From NCBI GenBank assembly GCA_021821425.1, contig JAKACL010000009.1:1-20525 (forward strand): a DNA stretch of 20,525 nucleotides, given 5' to 3'. The notes beneath the pieces are model-generated. The model saw only the letters and a list, made by a program, of their open reading frames with translations. It did not search any database and was not told where the DNA came from. Of this stretch, positions 7,803 through 14,454 are shown in pieces; position 1 is the stretch's first letter; every line of letters begins with the position of its first letter. The position numbers were made by a program, and so were the translations under genes. The stretch comes from Pseudomonadota bacterium. Lineage in GTDB: Bacteria; Pseudomonadota; Gammaproteobacteria; Burkholderiales; Thiobacillaceae.

Positions 7803-8993
7803 ATGAATTTAATCACTATGCGCAAACTCTGGCTGCTTTTCGCTCAATCCACTACGGTGGCACTGGGTGTGCTGTTCATTCTGGTGCTGTTCAAGCCCGA
7901 CCTGCTGCACTGGCAGGCGAAGACGCCTTTGGTCATCCAGCAGGCGCAGACGCCGGCCGTCGCCGGGCCCGCCGTCGGCGCATCGTTTGCGCCCGCGGCG
8001 ACCCGTGTCATTCCGAGCGTGGTCAACGTCTTCACCCAGCAAAAGGTGCGCAATCCGACCCACCCCGCGCTGCAGGACCCGATCTTTCGCTATTTCTTCG
8101 GCGACCGGCTGGATGGGCGCCCGCGCGAGGTGTCCAACCTCGGTTCGGGCGTGATCGTCAGTCCGAATGGCTACATCCTCACCAACCAGCACGTGGTCGA
8201 GGCTGCCGACGAAATCCAGGTCGCGCTGGCGGACGGCCGCACGCTGCCGGCGCGGGTGGTCGGCTCCGATCCGGAAACCGACCTCGCCGTCCTCAAAATC
8301 GACGCCGACAACTTGCCCGCCATCACGTTCGCGCGCGAGGACACTCTCCATGTCGGCGACTGGGTGCTGGCGGTAGGCAATCCGTTCGGCGTCGGCCAGA
8401 CCGTGACCGCGGGCATCGTCAGCGCGCTGGGTCGCACACATCTCGGCATCAATACCTTCGAAAACTTTATCCAGACCGATGCGGCCATCAACCCCGGCAA
8501 CTCGGGCGGTGCGCTGGTGGACGCAGCCGGCAACCTGGTCGGCGTCAACAGCGCGATCTACTCGCGCACCGGCGGCTCACAGGGCATCGGCTTCGCCATT
8601 CCGGTTTCCATCGCACGCCAGGTGATGGAGGAAATCATCCAGTCCGGCAGCGTGACGCGCGGCTGGGTCGGTATCGAAGTGCAGGACCTGACACCCGAAC
8701 TCGCGGAATCCTTCAATCTGAAAAAGACCGAAGGCGCGTTGATTGCAGGGGTGCTGAAAGGGGGACCGGCCGATGCCGGCGGCGTGCGGCCGGGCGATAT
8801 CCTGCTGGCCGTCAATGGCAACAAGGTGGCCGACTCGGCTTCGCTGCTCAACCTGATTGCCGCCCTGAAGCCGGGTACCCAGGCAAAGCTCACGGTGGAA
8901 CGCAAGCAGCAGTCGTTGGACCTCTCGATCCGGGTCGGGCGGCGTCCCCTGCAGCGTGCGCTGGAACCCGTCCCGGAGGGAGAGCTCAACTAG
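7803..8993 (+). CDS. DegS/AlgW-like periplasmic serine protease (HtrA family, one PDZ)
   Basis: This 396-residue HtrA-type protease is anchored in the inner membrane by one N-terminal helix (about 8-30) and faces the periplasm. The trypsin-like domain has the triad His130 (TNQHVVEA), Asp160 (ETDLAVLKI) and Ser234 (NPGNSGGAL). One PDZ domain follows (about 285-380, RGWVGIEVQDL through GDILLAVNG). A single PDZ plus membrane anchor is the DegS/AlgW arrangement, and those proteases cut membrane anti-sigma factors when envelope proteins misfold. An alternative start is ATG 7818 (MRKLWLLFAQ), where I recall family members beginning; neither has a clear ribosome binding site. Its stop codon (8991-8993) lies inside the left end of an inserted inverted-repeat element. 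A link to the nearby ECF anti-sigma factor is possible but unproven. Confidence 0.92.
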   Translation: MNLITMRKLWLLFAQSTTVALGVLFILVLFKPDLLHWQAKTPLVIQQAQTPAVAGPAVGASFAPAATRVIPSVVNVFTQQKVRNPTHPALQDPIFRYFFGDRLDGRPREVSNLGSGVIVSPNGYILTNQHVVEAADEIQVALADGRTLPARVVGSDPETDLAVLKIDADNLPAITFAREDTLHVGDWVLAVGNPFGVGQTVTAGIVSALGRTHLGINTFENFIQTDAAINPGNSGGALVDAAGNLVGVNSAIYSRTGGSQGIGFAIPVSIARQVMEEIIQSGSVTRGWVGIEVQDLTPELAESFNLKKTEGALIAGVLKGGPADAGGVRPGDILLAVNGNKVADSASLLNLIAALKPGTQAKLTVERKQQSLDLSIRVGRRPLQRALEPVPEGELN

Positions 8994-9022
8994 GGCGTGT
9001 TAACACTAATTTCGCGTCCGCG
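8990..9022 (+). repeat. Left terminal inverted repeat of the MITE-like element
   Basis: The first 24 bases match the reverse complement of 9237-9260 exactly. The match continues to 33 bases with two mismatches (at 9014 and 9017). It contains the 10-bp palindrome GTGTTAACAC and the protease stop codon TAG. Confidence 0.85.
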
Positions 9023-9227
9023 TTGCCGCGAGAAAGCGATGGATGCAAGGCGCGGCGCGCCGGCAAGGGCACTCCCTTGCCAAGCGGCGCAACGCCGCAG
9101 ACGCGCTTTCTCGCGGCAACCCGAAGGGACGGGTCGATTCGGGCGCATCCCTTTGTCGCAAGCCGCTTGCAGTGAACGACACTGCGGCGCGCCTCGCTTC
9201 GCGGCCTGCATCCCGAATCGGCCTCGT

Positions 9228-9260
9228 CGCGGGCGTGAAATTAGTGTTAACACGCCCTAG
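9228..9260 (-). repeat. Right terminal inverted repeat of the MITE-like element
   Basis: This is the partner of the left repeat and ends in CTAG. A separate 12-bp palindrome, TGTCGCGCGACA (9261-9272), starts directly outside it. Confidence 0.85.
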
Positions 9261-9282
9261 TGTCGCGCGACACGAGCGCGCA

Positions 9283-11130
9283 TCAGCTGCCCGACTGCGC
9301 CTGCGTCAATACCCGAAGCCGGGTGGGAAACACGAAGACATCGCGTTCCATCGCCGGCAGGCGCCACGCGGCAACCGTTCGGGCCTGACGTTGCAGGACG
9401 GTATCCTGCAGGCGCAGGCTCGCCAGCACCAGCACATCGGACGGCGAGTAGAGCGCGCCGTCGGCCAGCGCCGGCACCGGCTGCAGCGTCGCCAGCAAGG
9501 GGCGCGCCTCGTGCTTCCAGCCCTTCTCGCTCCAGAACAGCGTCCACGCAGTACGCGCAAACTGACGCGCGCGTTCACGCGACTGCGCATTGCCGGTGGC
9601 GTCGGCATGGTCCAGCAAGCCCTGCACGACGTAGGCGTAATCTTCCAGTTCGGCATCCGGCAGGATTTTGCCGCGTGACAGCGCCTTCATCAGCCTTCCG
9701 TCGCGAGCCAGTTGCGTCAGCAGAAATTGTTGCAGCCGATCGGCTCGCGCCCGGTAGGCCGGATCGAGTGCGATGGCCTGACTGAATGCCGACAGCGCCA
9801 ACCCATTGAGACCGGCGTTCAGCTTGTCGTCCTTGGGCAGCTTGCGCGCCAGGCGCAGCGGCCGCAGCACGCGCGCGGCCTCGGCCAGCAGGCGGCGTTC
9901 GGCCGCCGTCGGCGTGCGGTATTCCGCAGGCAGATAGCCGTCATCAAAAGGGCGCGCCGCATCGAGTCGCCATACCCGCTGCGCGGCGGCATACGCTTCG
10001 GGCGACAGGTGGCGCTTCAGTTCGCCGGGTTCCCACAGGTAGGTCGCGCCTTCACGCCCCGCATCGTCCACCGCCGATGTGCTGCTGTAGAGGCCGCCGC
10101 TCGGGTCGAGCAACTCGGCCTGCATGAAATCGAGCGTGCTGCGGGCCACCTCGCGGTAACGCGGCTGACGCAACACATTTGCCGCACGCAGGTAGAGCAT
10201 GGCCAGGTGGGCATTGTCGTAGAGCATTTTTTCGAAATGCGGCGTGTCCCACTCGGGGTCGACGGTGTAGCGGAAAAACCCGCCGCCGAGGTGATCGCGC
10301 ATGCCGCGCGCTGCCATCGAATCGAGCGTGATGCGCAGGAATTCGGCCAGCTTCGGCGCCGGCTGCAGCGCCTGTCGTTCCAGCAGGGCATGCAACTGCG
10401 GCGCCATGGGGAATTTGTTGACCTGCCCGAAGCCGCCCCGCAGGGTGTCGGCCTCCTGCAGGGCGCCGTCGACGAATTGCGACCAGGCGCGCGCGCTGCG
10501 TTCCGCAGTCAGCGGCGCGACCACCGGCTGCTGGGCGGGCGGCGGCGCCACTTGCCGTGCCAGTGCGCGAATGCCGACTGCATCAGCCTTCCAGCGTCCC
10601 GACAGATGTCTCAACAGCTTACTGAAGTCGTCCGGCGGCACATACAACACGACAAACGCCGGAAAACCTTCCGGGGTGACGAAAGCATTGAGCGGCCAGC
10701 CTGCATTGCCGTTGAGCGTGGCCGAAAAATCCTGCAGGGCGTCGTCGAGTCCGGTGTTAAGTTCGCGGTCGACCTTGACCGGGATGAAGTCGCGGTTGAG
10801 CAGCGCGGCGATCTGCGGGTTTTTGTAGCTTTCGCGCTGCATGACGTGACACCAGTGGCAGGCGAAATAGCCCACCGAGACGAACAGCAACTTGTTTTCG
10901 CGCTTTGCGCGAGCGACGGTCTCGGTATTCCATTCCTGCCAGGCCACCGGGTCGCTACCATGCAAGGCCAGATACGGCGAGGGGTGCCGGGCCAGGCGAT
11001 TGTCCAGGGCAGCCGCACCGGCAAAGGCGGGAATCAGCAGCAGGAGCGCAACGGCACCCCATCTGACTGCCTGACTGTAAATGTGTGTTTGTCCTGCGGG
11101 AGGCGGCGTGCCCCCATCAAACCCGGACAT
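9283..11130 (-). CDS. Exported thioredoxin-domain protein (DUF255, YyaL/SSP411-like)
   Basis: This 615-residue protein has an N-terminal thioredoxin-like DUF255 domain followed by a long helical region resembling an (alpha/alpha)6 barrel (GGGFFRYTVDPEWDTPHFEKMLYDNA is the family hallmark stretch). The redox motif is CHWC with Cys91 and Cys94, followed by His95. An N-terminal hydrophobic segment (about 25-41, ending AFAGAA) looks like a signal peptide, so the protein should act in the periplasm, unlike many family members that lack one. I chose ATG 11130, which overlaps the anti-sigma gene by 14 bases; a longer upstream frame would overlap it far more. It is the third gene of the ECF sigma operon. 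A thiol-disulfide or persulfide role fits the CHWC motif and the DsrE-like neighbours, but its substrate is unknown. Confidence 0.82.
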   Translation of the reverse strand: MSGFDGGTPPPAGQTHIYSQAVRWGAVALLLLIPAFAGAAALDNRLARHPSPYLALHGSDPVAWQEWNTETVARAKRENKLLFVSVGYFACHWCHVMQRESYKNPQIAALLNRDFIPVKVDRELNTGLDDALQDFSATLNGNAGWPLNAFVTPEGFPAFVVLYVPPDDFSKLLRHLSGRWKADAVGIRALARQVAPPPAQQPVVAPLTAERSARAWSQFVDGALQEADTLRGGFGQVNKFPMAPQLHALLERQALQPAPKLAEFLRITLDSMAARGMRDHLGGGFFRYTVDPEWDTPHFEKMLYDNAHLAMLYLRAANVLRQPRYREVARSTLDFMQAELLDPSGGLYSSTSAVDDAGREGATYLWEPGELKRHLSPEAYAAAQRVWRLDAARPFDDGYLPAEYRTPTAAERRLLAEAARVLRPLRLARKLPKDDKLNAGLNGLALSAFSQAIALDPAYRARADRLQQFLLTQLARDGRLMKALSRGKILPDAELEDYAYVVQGLLDHADATGNAQSRERARQFARTAWTLFWSEKGWKHEARPLLATLQPVPALADGALYSPSDVLVLASLRLQDTVLQRQARTVAAWRLPAMERDVFVFPTRLRVLTQAQSGS

Positions 11131-11845
11131 AGGTCCAGCCTTGCTGGAGCCGGGTAACGATTTCGCCGATCGCCGTCGGCGCCGCCCGTGCGGTCGGCAG
11201 CAATTCCACTTTCTGCCCCTGACCGGTGAAGCGGGCAATGGTCTGGCTGCACGCTACCCACTGCAGGTTGGCATGGCGCTGCGTCATCTGCGCCATGCGC
11301 GCCGCATACGGGCTGACGCCGGCACGCATCAGGTCGATGCCGTGGCTGTTGGCGACGATTTCGACCTGCATCGCCCGCCCTTCGCGTTCCGCCTCGTCCA
11401 GCAGCCGTTCGGCCTGGTCGAGCGCCGTCAGCATGCGCTCGGGCGCGGAACTGTCGAGGTGCAGCATTACCCGGCTTGGATCGGGTTGCTTCGCCAGGCT
11501 GACCATCCGGTAGCCGCCCGGCAGCATGGCGGGCGCCGCCGTGGCGACCTGCGCCTCCAGGCCACGCAGCGCCCAGCCGCTGCCGAGGCCAGCCACCAGC
11601 ACCAGGCAGGCATAGGCGCAGCGCTGCACCAGGCGCGGCTTCGGCATGGCCCGGGCGGCGCGCGCCGCGGCAGGCGGCTTTGCATACGCCAGCCCCACCA
11701 TGCTCTTGAGGCTGCGCAGCGTGCAGGCGCGCCGGCTCAGGGCTTCGTCATCACGCATGCGTGCAAGCAGCCGCTCGCATTCCGCCACGTCGAGTTCGCC
11801 ATCGATGAAGGCGTGCAGGGTTTCGTCAGATACGACGGCATTCAT
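11117..11845 (-). CDS. Transmembrane anti-sigma factor with periplasmic DsrE-like domain
   Basis: This 242-residue protein begins with a short cytoplasmic helical region (about 7-50, TLHAFIDGELDVAECERLLARM) typical of ECF anti-sigma factors, but without the zinc motif HxxxCxxC. One membrane helix follows (about 76-95). Residues 125-242 form a periplasmic domain that aligns block by block with the secreted DsrE-like protein at 12540. RVMLHL matches KVVYHV, NSHGIDLM matches GKGIDFLL, LQWVACSQTI matches VKFNVCNNTL with Cys199 against Cys98, and QGWTYVRV matches EGYVYLKP. The ATG overlaps the sigma factor stop (ATGA), with GAGGAG six bases upstream. The likely role is to hold the sigma factor at the membrane until the sensor domain receives a periplasmic signal. 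The signal is unknown; sulfane sulfur or a thiol state is my inference. Confidence 0.8.
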   Translation of the reverse strand: MNAVVSDETLHAFIDGELDVAECERLLARMRDDEALSRRACTLRSLKSMVGLAYAKPPAAARAARAMPKPRLVQRCAYACLVLVAGLGSGWALRGLEAQVATAAPAMLPGGYRMVSLAKQPDPSRVMLHLDSSAPERMLTALDQAERLLDEAEREGRAMQVEIVANSHGIDLMRAGVSPYAARMAQMTQRHANLQWVACSQTIARFTGQGQKVELLPTARAAPTAIGEIVTRLQQGWTYVRV

Positions 11846-12396
11846 TTCACTCTCCTCAGCAGCGAGTCCGCCGCGGGCTGTTTCATCGTGTTGTCCAGCA
11901 GGGTTTTCAGGTTCGCGCGGGCGCGCGACAGCCGGCTCATCACCGTGCCGACCGGGATATCGAGTATCCCGGCCACCTCGACGTAACTGAACTCTTCCAG
12001 ATCCACCAGCGTCAGCACCTGGCGCTGGCCCAGCGGCAACCGCGCCACCGCTGCCCGCACGCAGGCGATGATCTGTTCGCGGTTGCAGGATGTTTCGGGC
12101 GACTCGGCGGGCGATTCGAGCGAATCCTGCCAGAGTTCGACATCGTCGAAGTCGCGCCGGCCGCGCAGGTGGTCGAGCCAGCAATGATGCATGATCGACA
12201 CCACCCAGGCCTTGAGCGAAGCTTCGTCGCGCAACTGGGCACGTCGCGTCCAGGCCTTGGACAGGGTGTCCTGAACAAGGTCGTCGGCCAGCGCGGCATC
12301 GTGGCACCAGGCATAGGCGATGCGGTATAGCACCGGCCGCAAAGCCTCGATACTGGGGCGAAAAGGGCCAAAAAGCAGTTTTCCGATCATGACCAT
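11842..12396 (-). CDS. ECF-type RNA polymerase sigma factor
   Basis: This 184-residue sigma-70-family protein is of the extracytoplasmic function class. Region 2 (about 16-82) includes DDLVQDTLSKAWTRR and the -10-recognising stretch KAWVVSIMHHCWLDHLRGR. Region 4 (about 108-165) includes LPLGQRQVLTLVDLEEFSY and the helix-turn-helix VEVAGILDIPVGTVMSRLSRARANL. Regions 1 and 3 are absent, as usual. Two starts are possible, ATG 12396 and ATG 12390, and neither has a ribosome binding site. The presumed promoter -10 (12406-12409) is so close that the mRNA would be leaderless or nearly so. It heads the operon with the anti-sigma and DUF255 genes, and its own promoter matches that of the divergent DsrE-like gene, which points to self-activation. 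Confidence 0.92.
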   Translation of the reverse strand: MVMIGKLLFGPFRPSIEALRPVLYRIAYAWCHDAALADDLVQDTLSKAWTRRAQLRDEASLKAWVVSIMHHCWLDHLRGRRDFDDVELWQDSLESPAESPETSCNREQIIACVRAAVARLPLGQRQVLTLVDLEEFSYVEVAGILDIPVGTVMSRLSRARANLKTLLDNTMKQPAADSLLRRVK

Positions 12397-12405
12397 ATAT
12401 ATATC

Positions 12406-12431
12406 GACGGGGCAAGGGGTACGTTTATTCC
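12406..12431 (-). promoter_or_regulatory. Predicted ECF promoter of the sigma/anti-sigma operon
   Basis: On the leftward strand GGAATAA (12431-12425) is followed by exactly 15 bases and then CGTC (12409-12406). This is an ECF-style -35/-10 pair, identical in elements and spacing to the one facing the other way at 12454-12479. Transcription would start at about 12396-12400, right at the sigma factor start codon. Confidence 0.75.
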
Positions 12432-12453
12432 AGAAATGTTTTCTTCCGGAAAT

Positions 12454-12479
12454 GGAATAAGCGTTCCAGATGATACGTC
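12454..12479 (+). promoter_or_regulatory. Predicted ECF promoter of the secreted DsrE-like gene
   Basis: GGAATAA (12454-12460), 15 bases, then CGTC (12476-12479). It mirrors the divergent promoter, and the two -35 elements form an inverted repeat 22 bases apart with the palindrome TTCCGGAA (12444-12451) between them. The start would fall near 12486, giving a leader of about 54 bases that carries AGGAG. Confidence 0.75.
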
Positions 12480-12539
12480 TTATACTTGAGCCCGGCCGCT
12501 ATTGAGCCAGCTTATCCATCAATACAGGAGACTCAAACA

Positions 12540-12962
12540 ATGAAACGCTACCTTGCCCCCATGCTCGCCGCCCTGCTACTGACGACCGCCCCCATGGCTG
12601 CCAACGCCGCTGAAGAGAAAGTGGTGTACCACGTCAACGATGCCGCCAATGCGCGCGCTGCCATGAACAACGTCAACAACCACCTCAACGCCTCCCCCGA
12701 CGCCAAAATCGTCGTGGTGACCCACGGCAAGGGCATCGATTTCCTGCTGAACGACGCCAAGGATGACAAAGGCAATGCCTATGACGCCCAGATTGCCGGC
12801 CTCACGGCCAAAGGCGTGAAATTCAACGTATGCAATAACACCCTGAAGGCCCGCAAACTGGAGGCCAGCGCCGTGAACCCGGATGCCACTATTGTGCCGT
12901 CCGGCGTGGCCGAAATTGGCAAGCTCCAGGCACAGGAAGGCTATGTCTACCTGAAGCCCTGA
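12540..12962 (+). CDS. Secreted DsrE-like protein
   Basis: This 140-residue protein has a clear signal peptide (about 1-23, MKRYLAPMLAALLLTT to ANAA) and a DsrE/DsrF-type fold. Strand signatures are KVVYHVND, AKIVVVTHGKGIDFLL and KGVKFNVCNNTL. Its only cysteine, Cys98, sits where DsrE-like proteins carry the conserved sulfur-binding cysteine. AGGAG lies nine bases before the ATG. It is transcribed divergently from the ECF sigma operon, with a matching promoter, and its mature part resembles the periplasmic domain of that operon's anti-sigma factor. Relatives such as DsrE and TusD carry sulfane sulfur on this cysteine. A periplasmic sulfur-carrier or signal-relay role here is inference. A terminator follows at 13055. 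Confidence 0.88.
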   Translation: MKRYLAPMLAALLLTTAPMAANAAEEKVVYHVNDAANARAAMNNVNNHLNASPDAKIVVVTHGKGIDFLLNDAKDDKGNAYDAQIAGLTAKGVKFNVCNNTLKARKLEASAVNPDATIVPSGVAEIGKLQAQEGYVYLKP

Positions 12963-13054
12963 TTGCACCCGCCCGCCCCCGGTCAACGGCAGCGGGCCTG
13001 GTTGGGCTGGCACATCGAACAGGCGCCGGTCGAACCGTACCACCTCCTCCTGCG

Positions 13055-13078
13055 GCGGCCTTCCGGCCGCTTTTTTTT
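13055..13078 (+). terminator. Intrinsic terminator after the secreted DsrE-like gene
   Basis: GCGGCC (13055-13060) and GGCCGC (13065-13070) form a six-bp GC stem with a TTCC loop, followed by eight T residues. It ends the rightward transcript 92 bases after the stop and about 50 bases before the convergent orn gene. Confidence 0.9.
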
Positions 13079-13128
13079 GTGCGGATTTTTGCTACGCCTG
13101 CAGGTCCGGCCGCGTGTTGTCGCCAGAC

Positions 13129-13677
13129 TCAGGCGTTGCGAATGAAATGCTCGCGATAGAATTTCAGCTCGTCGATCGATTCGTAGATGTCCGCCAGCGC
13201 CTCGTGCTTGTTGGACTTCTTGAAAGTCTCGCACAAGCCGGGGCGCCAGCGCTTGGCCAGTTCCTTCAGCGTGCTGACGTCGAGGTTGCGGTAATGAAAA
13301 AACGCCTCAAGCTGGGGCATGGCGCGCGCCATGAAGCGGCGGTCCTGGCAGATGGAATTGCCGCACATCGGCGAGGTCCGGGGCGGGACGTGCTGCTTCA
13401 CGAATTCCAGCATCTGCGCTTCGGCATCGGCCTCAGTCAGTTGCGATGCCTTGACCCGGTCGATCAGCCCCGACTTGCCGTGGGTGCCCTTGTTCCAGCT
13501 GTCCATCCCATTCATCACCTCGTCGGGCTGATGCACCACCAGCACCGGACCCTCGGCCACGGTGTTGAGATCGGCATCGGTGACGACGATGGCGAGTTCG
13601 ATGATGCGATCGGTTTCGGGCGACAGACCGGTCATTTCCATGTCCAGCCAGAGCAGATGCGTGGGATTGAGCGCCAT
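13129..13677 (-). CDS. orn: Oligoribonuclease
   Basis: Orn degrades short RNAs, mainly dinucleotides such as pGpG from cyclic di-GMP breakdown, to mononucleotides in the cytosol. The 182-residue protein has the complete DEDDh exonuclease set at the same positions as I recall for E. coli Orn: Asp12 and Glu14 (WLDMEMTGL), Asp112 (CQDRRF), and His158 with Asp163 ([12 protein letters not shown]). AGGA lies eight bases before the ATG at 13677. It stands alone, convergent with the DsrE-like gene and divergent from the cytochrome c gene. The common DEDDh motif HRALDDI reads HEALADI here, which leaves the catalytic residues intact. Confidence 0.96.
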   Translation of the reverse strand: MALNPTHLLWLDMEMTGLSPETDRIIELAIVVTDADLNTVAEGPVLVVHQPDEVMNGMDSWNKGTHGKSGLIDRVKASQLTEADAEAQMLEFVKQHVPPRTSPMCGNSICQDRRFMARAMPQLEAFFHYRNLDVSTLKELAKRWRPGLCETFKKSNKHEALADIYESIDELKFYREHFIRNA

Positions 13678-13790
13678 GAGGATTTCCTGAAGTGGTGAGG
13701 CTGCATTTTCGCATAGACCTTGCCCCGCGCGGGGTAGCAGAAGGTCCGGCTTGCGGCCATAATTCAGGCTTCTTCTCCAGGAGGCTGGCC

Positions 13791-14099
13791 ATGAAAACCC
13801 TGACGGTTTTATTCGCGACTGCACTGCTTTCCCTGAGCGTCCAGGCTGCGCCGTTCGCCAAAGGCGACCCCAAGATCGGCAAGAGCCTGCACGACAAGAC
13901 CTGCGTCAGCTGTCACGTCAGCATGTTCGGCGGCGACGGCAGCAAGATGTATACGCGCGCCGACCGAAAGGTGAAGTCCGCGCAGCAGCTGGCGGCCCGT
14001 ATTTCCGGCTGCAATGCCAACACCGGCGCGGGCTGGTTCCCGGAAGACGAGGCGCATGTCGCCGCCTTCCTCAACCAGCAGTACTACAAATTCAAGTAA
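13791..14099 (+). CDS. Small periplasmic monohaem cytochrome c
   Basis: This 102-residue class I-type cytochrome c has a signal peptide (about 1-20, ending VQAA), one haem motif CVSCH (Cys38, Cys41, His42) and a candidate axial methionine at Met53 or Met45. A C-terminal helix ([18 protein letters not shown]) packs as usual in this fold. An extra cysteine (Cys74) is present. AGGAGG lies six to seven bases before the ATG. It starts a rightward cluster with phhB and rsgA, with only nine bases to phhB. It may be an electron carrier, perhaps from the bc1 complex to an oxidase, but the redox partner cannot be read from the sequence. Confidence 0.9.
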   Translation: MKTLTVLFATALLSLSVQAAPFAKGDPKIGKSLHDKTCVSCHVSMFGGDGSKMYTRADRKVKSAQQLAARISGCNANTGAGWFPEDEAHVAAFLNQQYYKFK

Positions 14100-14108
14100 G
14101 GACGCGTG

Positions 14109-14450
14109 ATGACCACCATCGTCGAAGAACTCGTGCGCAAGAAATGCGCGCCCTGCGAGGGCGGCGTCGCCCCGCTGACCGACGCCCAGATCGCCCCGCT
14201 GCTGAAGGGCCTGGCCGGCTGGCAGCGCGACGGCGTGAAAATCGTCAAGGAATACAAGTTCAAGGATCACTACCAGGCGCAGGCATTCACCAACGCCGTG
14301 ATGTGGGTGTCGCACCGCGAAGACCACCATCCCTACCTGCTGGTGGGGTACAACACCGTCAAGGTCGAATTCTGGACGCACGCCATCGGTGGCCTGTCCG
14401 AGAACGATTTCATCTGCGCTGCCAAAGTCGACATGCTGTTTGACATCTGA
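14109..14450 (+). CDS. phhB: Pterin-4a-carbinolamine dehydratase
   Basis: This 113-residue enzyme dehydrates 4a-hydroxytetrahydropterin, recycling the pterin cofactor of aromatic amino acid hydroxylases. The family signature is intact: EDHHPYL (His73, His74, Pro75), then [21 protein letters not shown] with His91 and Asp100. AAGGA lies six bases before ATG 14109; an in-frame GTG three bases earlier is less well placed. No phenylalanine hydroxylase gene is next to it, so it may serve another pterin pathway here. A CxxC pair in the N-terminal part (Cys13 and Cys16) is unusual and of unknown meaning. Confidence 0.94.
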   Translation: MTTIVEELVRKKCAPCEGGVAPLTDAQIAPLLKGLAGWQRDGVKIVKEYKFKDHYQAQAFTNAVMWVSHREDHHPYLLVGYNTVKVEFWTHAIGGLSENDFICAAKVDMLFDI

Positions 14451-14454
14451 GCCC

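Larger units (their letters stand above)
8990..9260. mobile_element. MITE-like non-autonomous inverted-repeat element (271 bp)
   Basis: The ends are inverted repeats of 33 bp with two mismatches (8990-9022 and 9228-9260), beginning CTAGGGCGTGTTAACAC. The outer CTAG at each end may be a 4-bp target duplication, which would fit the YTAR target of IS5-group elements (inference). Inside are nested inverted repeats: 9022-9038 with 9104-9120 (17 bp, perfect), 9062-9069 with 9074-9081 (8 bp), 9135-9143 with 9212-9220 (9 bp), and 9169-9174 with 9180-9185 (6 bp). No transposase or other gene is present. The 87-codon frames on both strands simply mirror the palindrome. The element fills nearly all the space between two convergent genes and supplies the protease stop codon. 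Confidence 0.75.

Noticed and set aside
8990..9260. Two 87-codon frames, one on each strand, with the same first and last residues
   Set aside because: They are mirror images produced by the inverted-repeat element. They have no ribosome binding site and no family resemblance.
9261..9272. Palindrome TGTCGCGCGACA next to the MITE-like element
   Set aside because: It may be a weak end signal for the DUF255 transcript, but it has no T-run and lies outside the terminal repeats, so I assign no role.
13723..13734. Palindrome CCCCGCGCGGGG between orn and the cytochrome c gene
   Set aside because: It is a short GC-only palindrome with no T-run and no repeat partner; it could occur by chance at this GC content.
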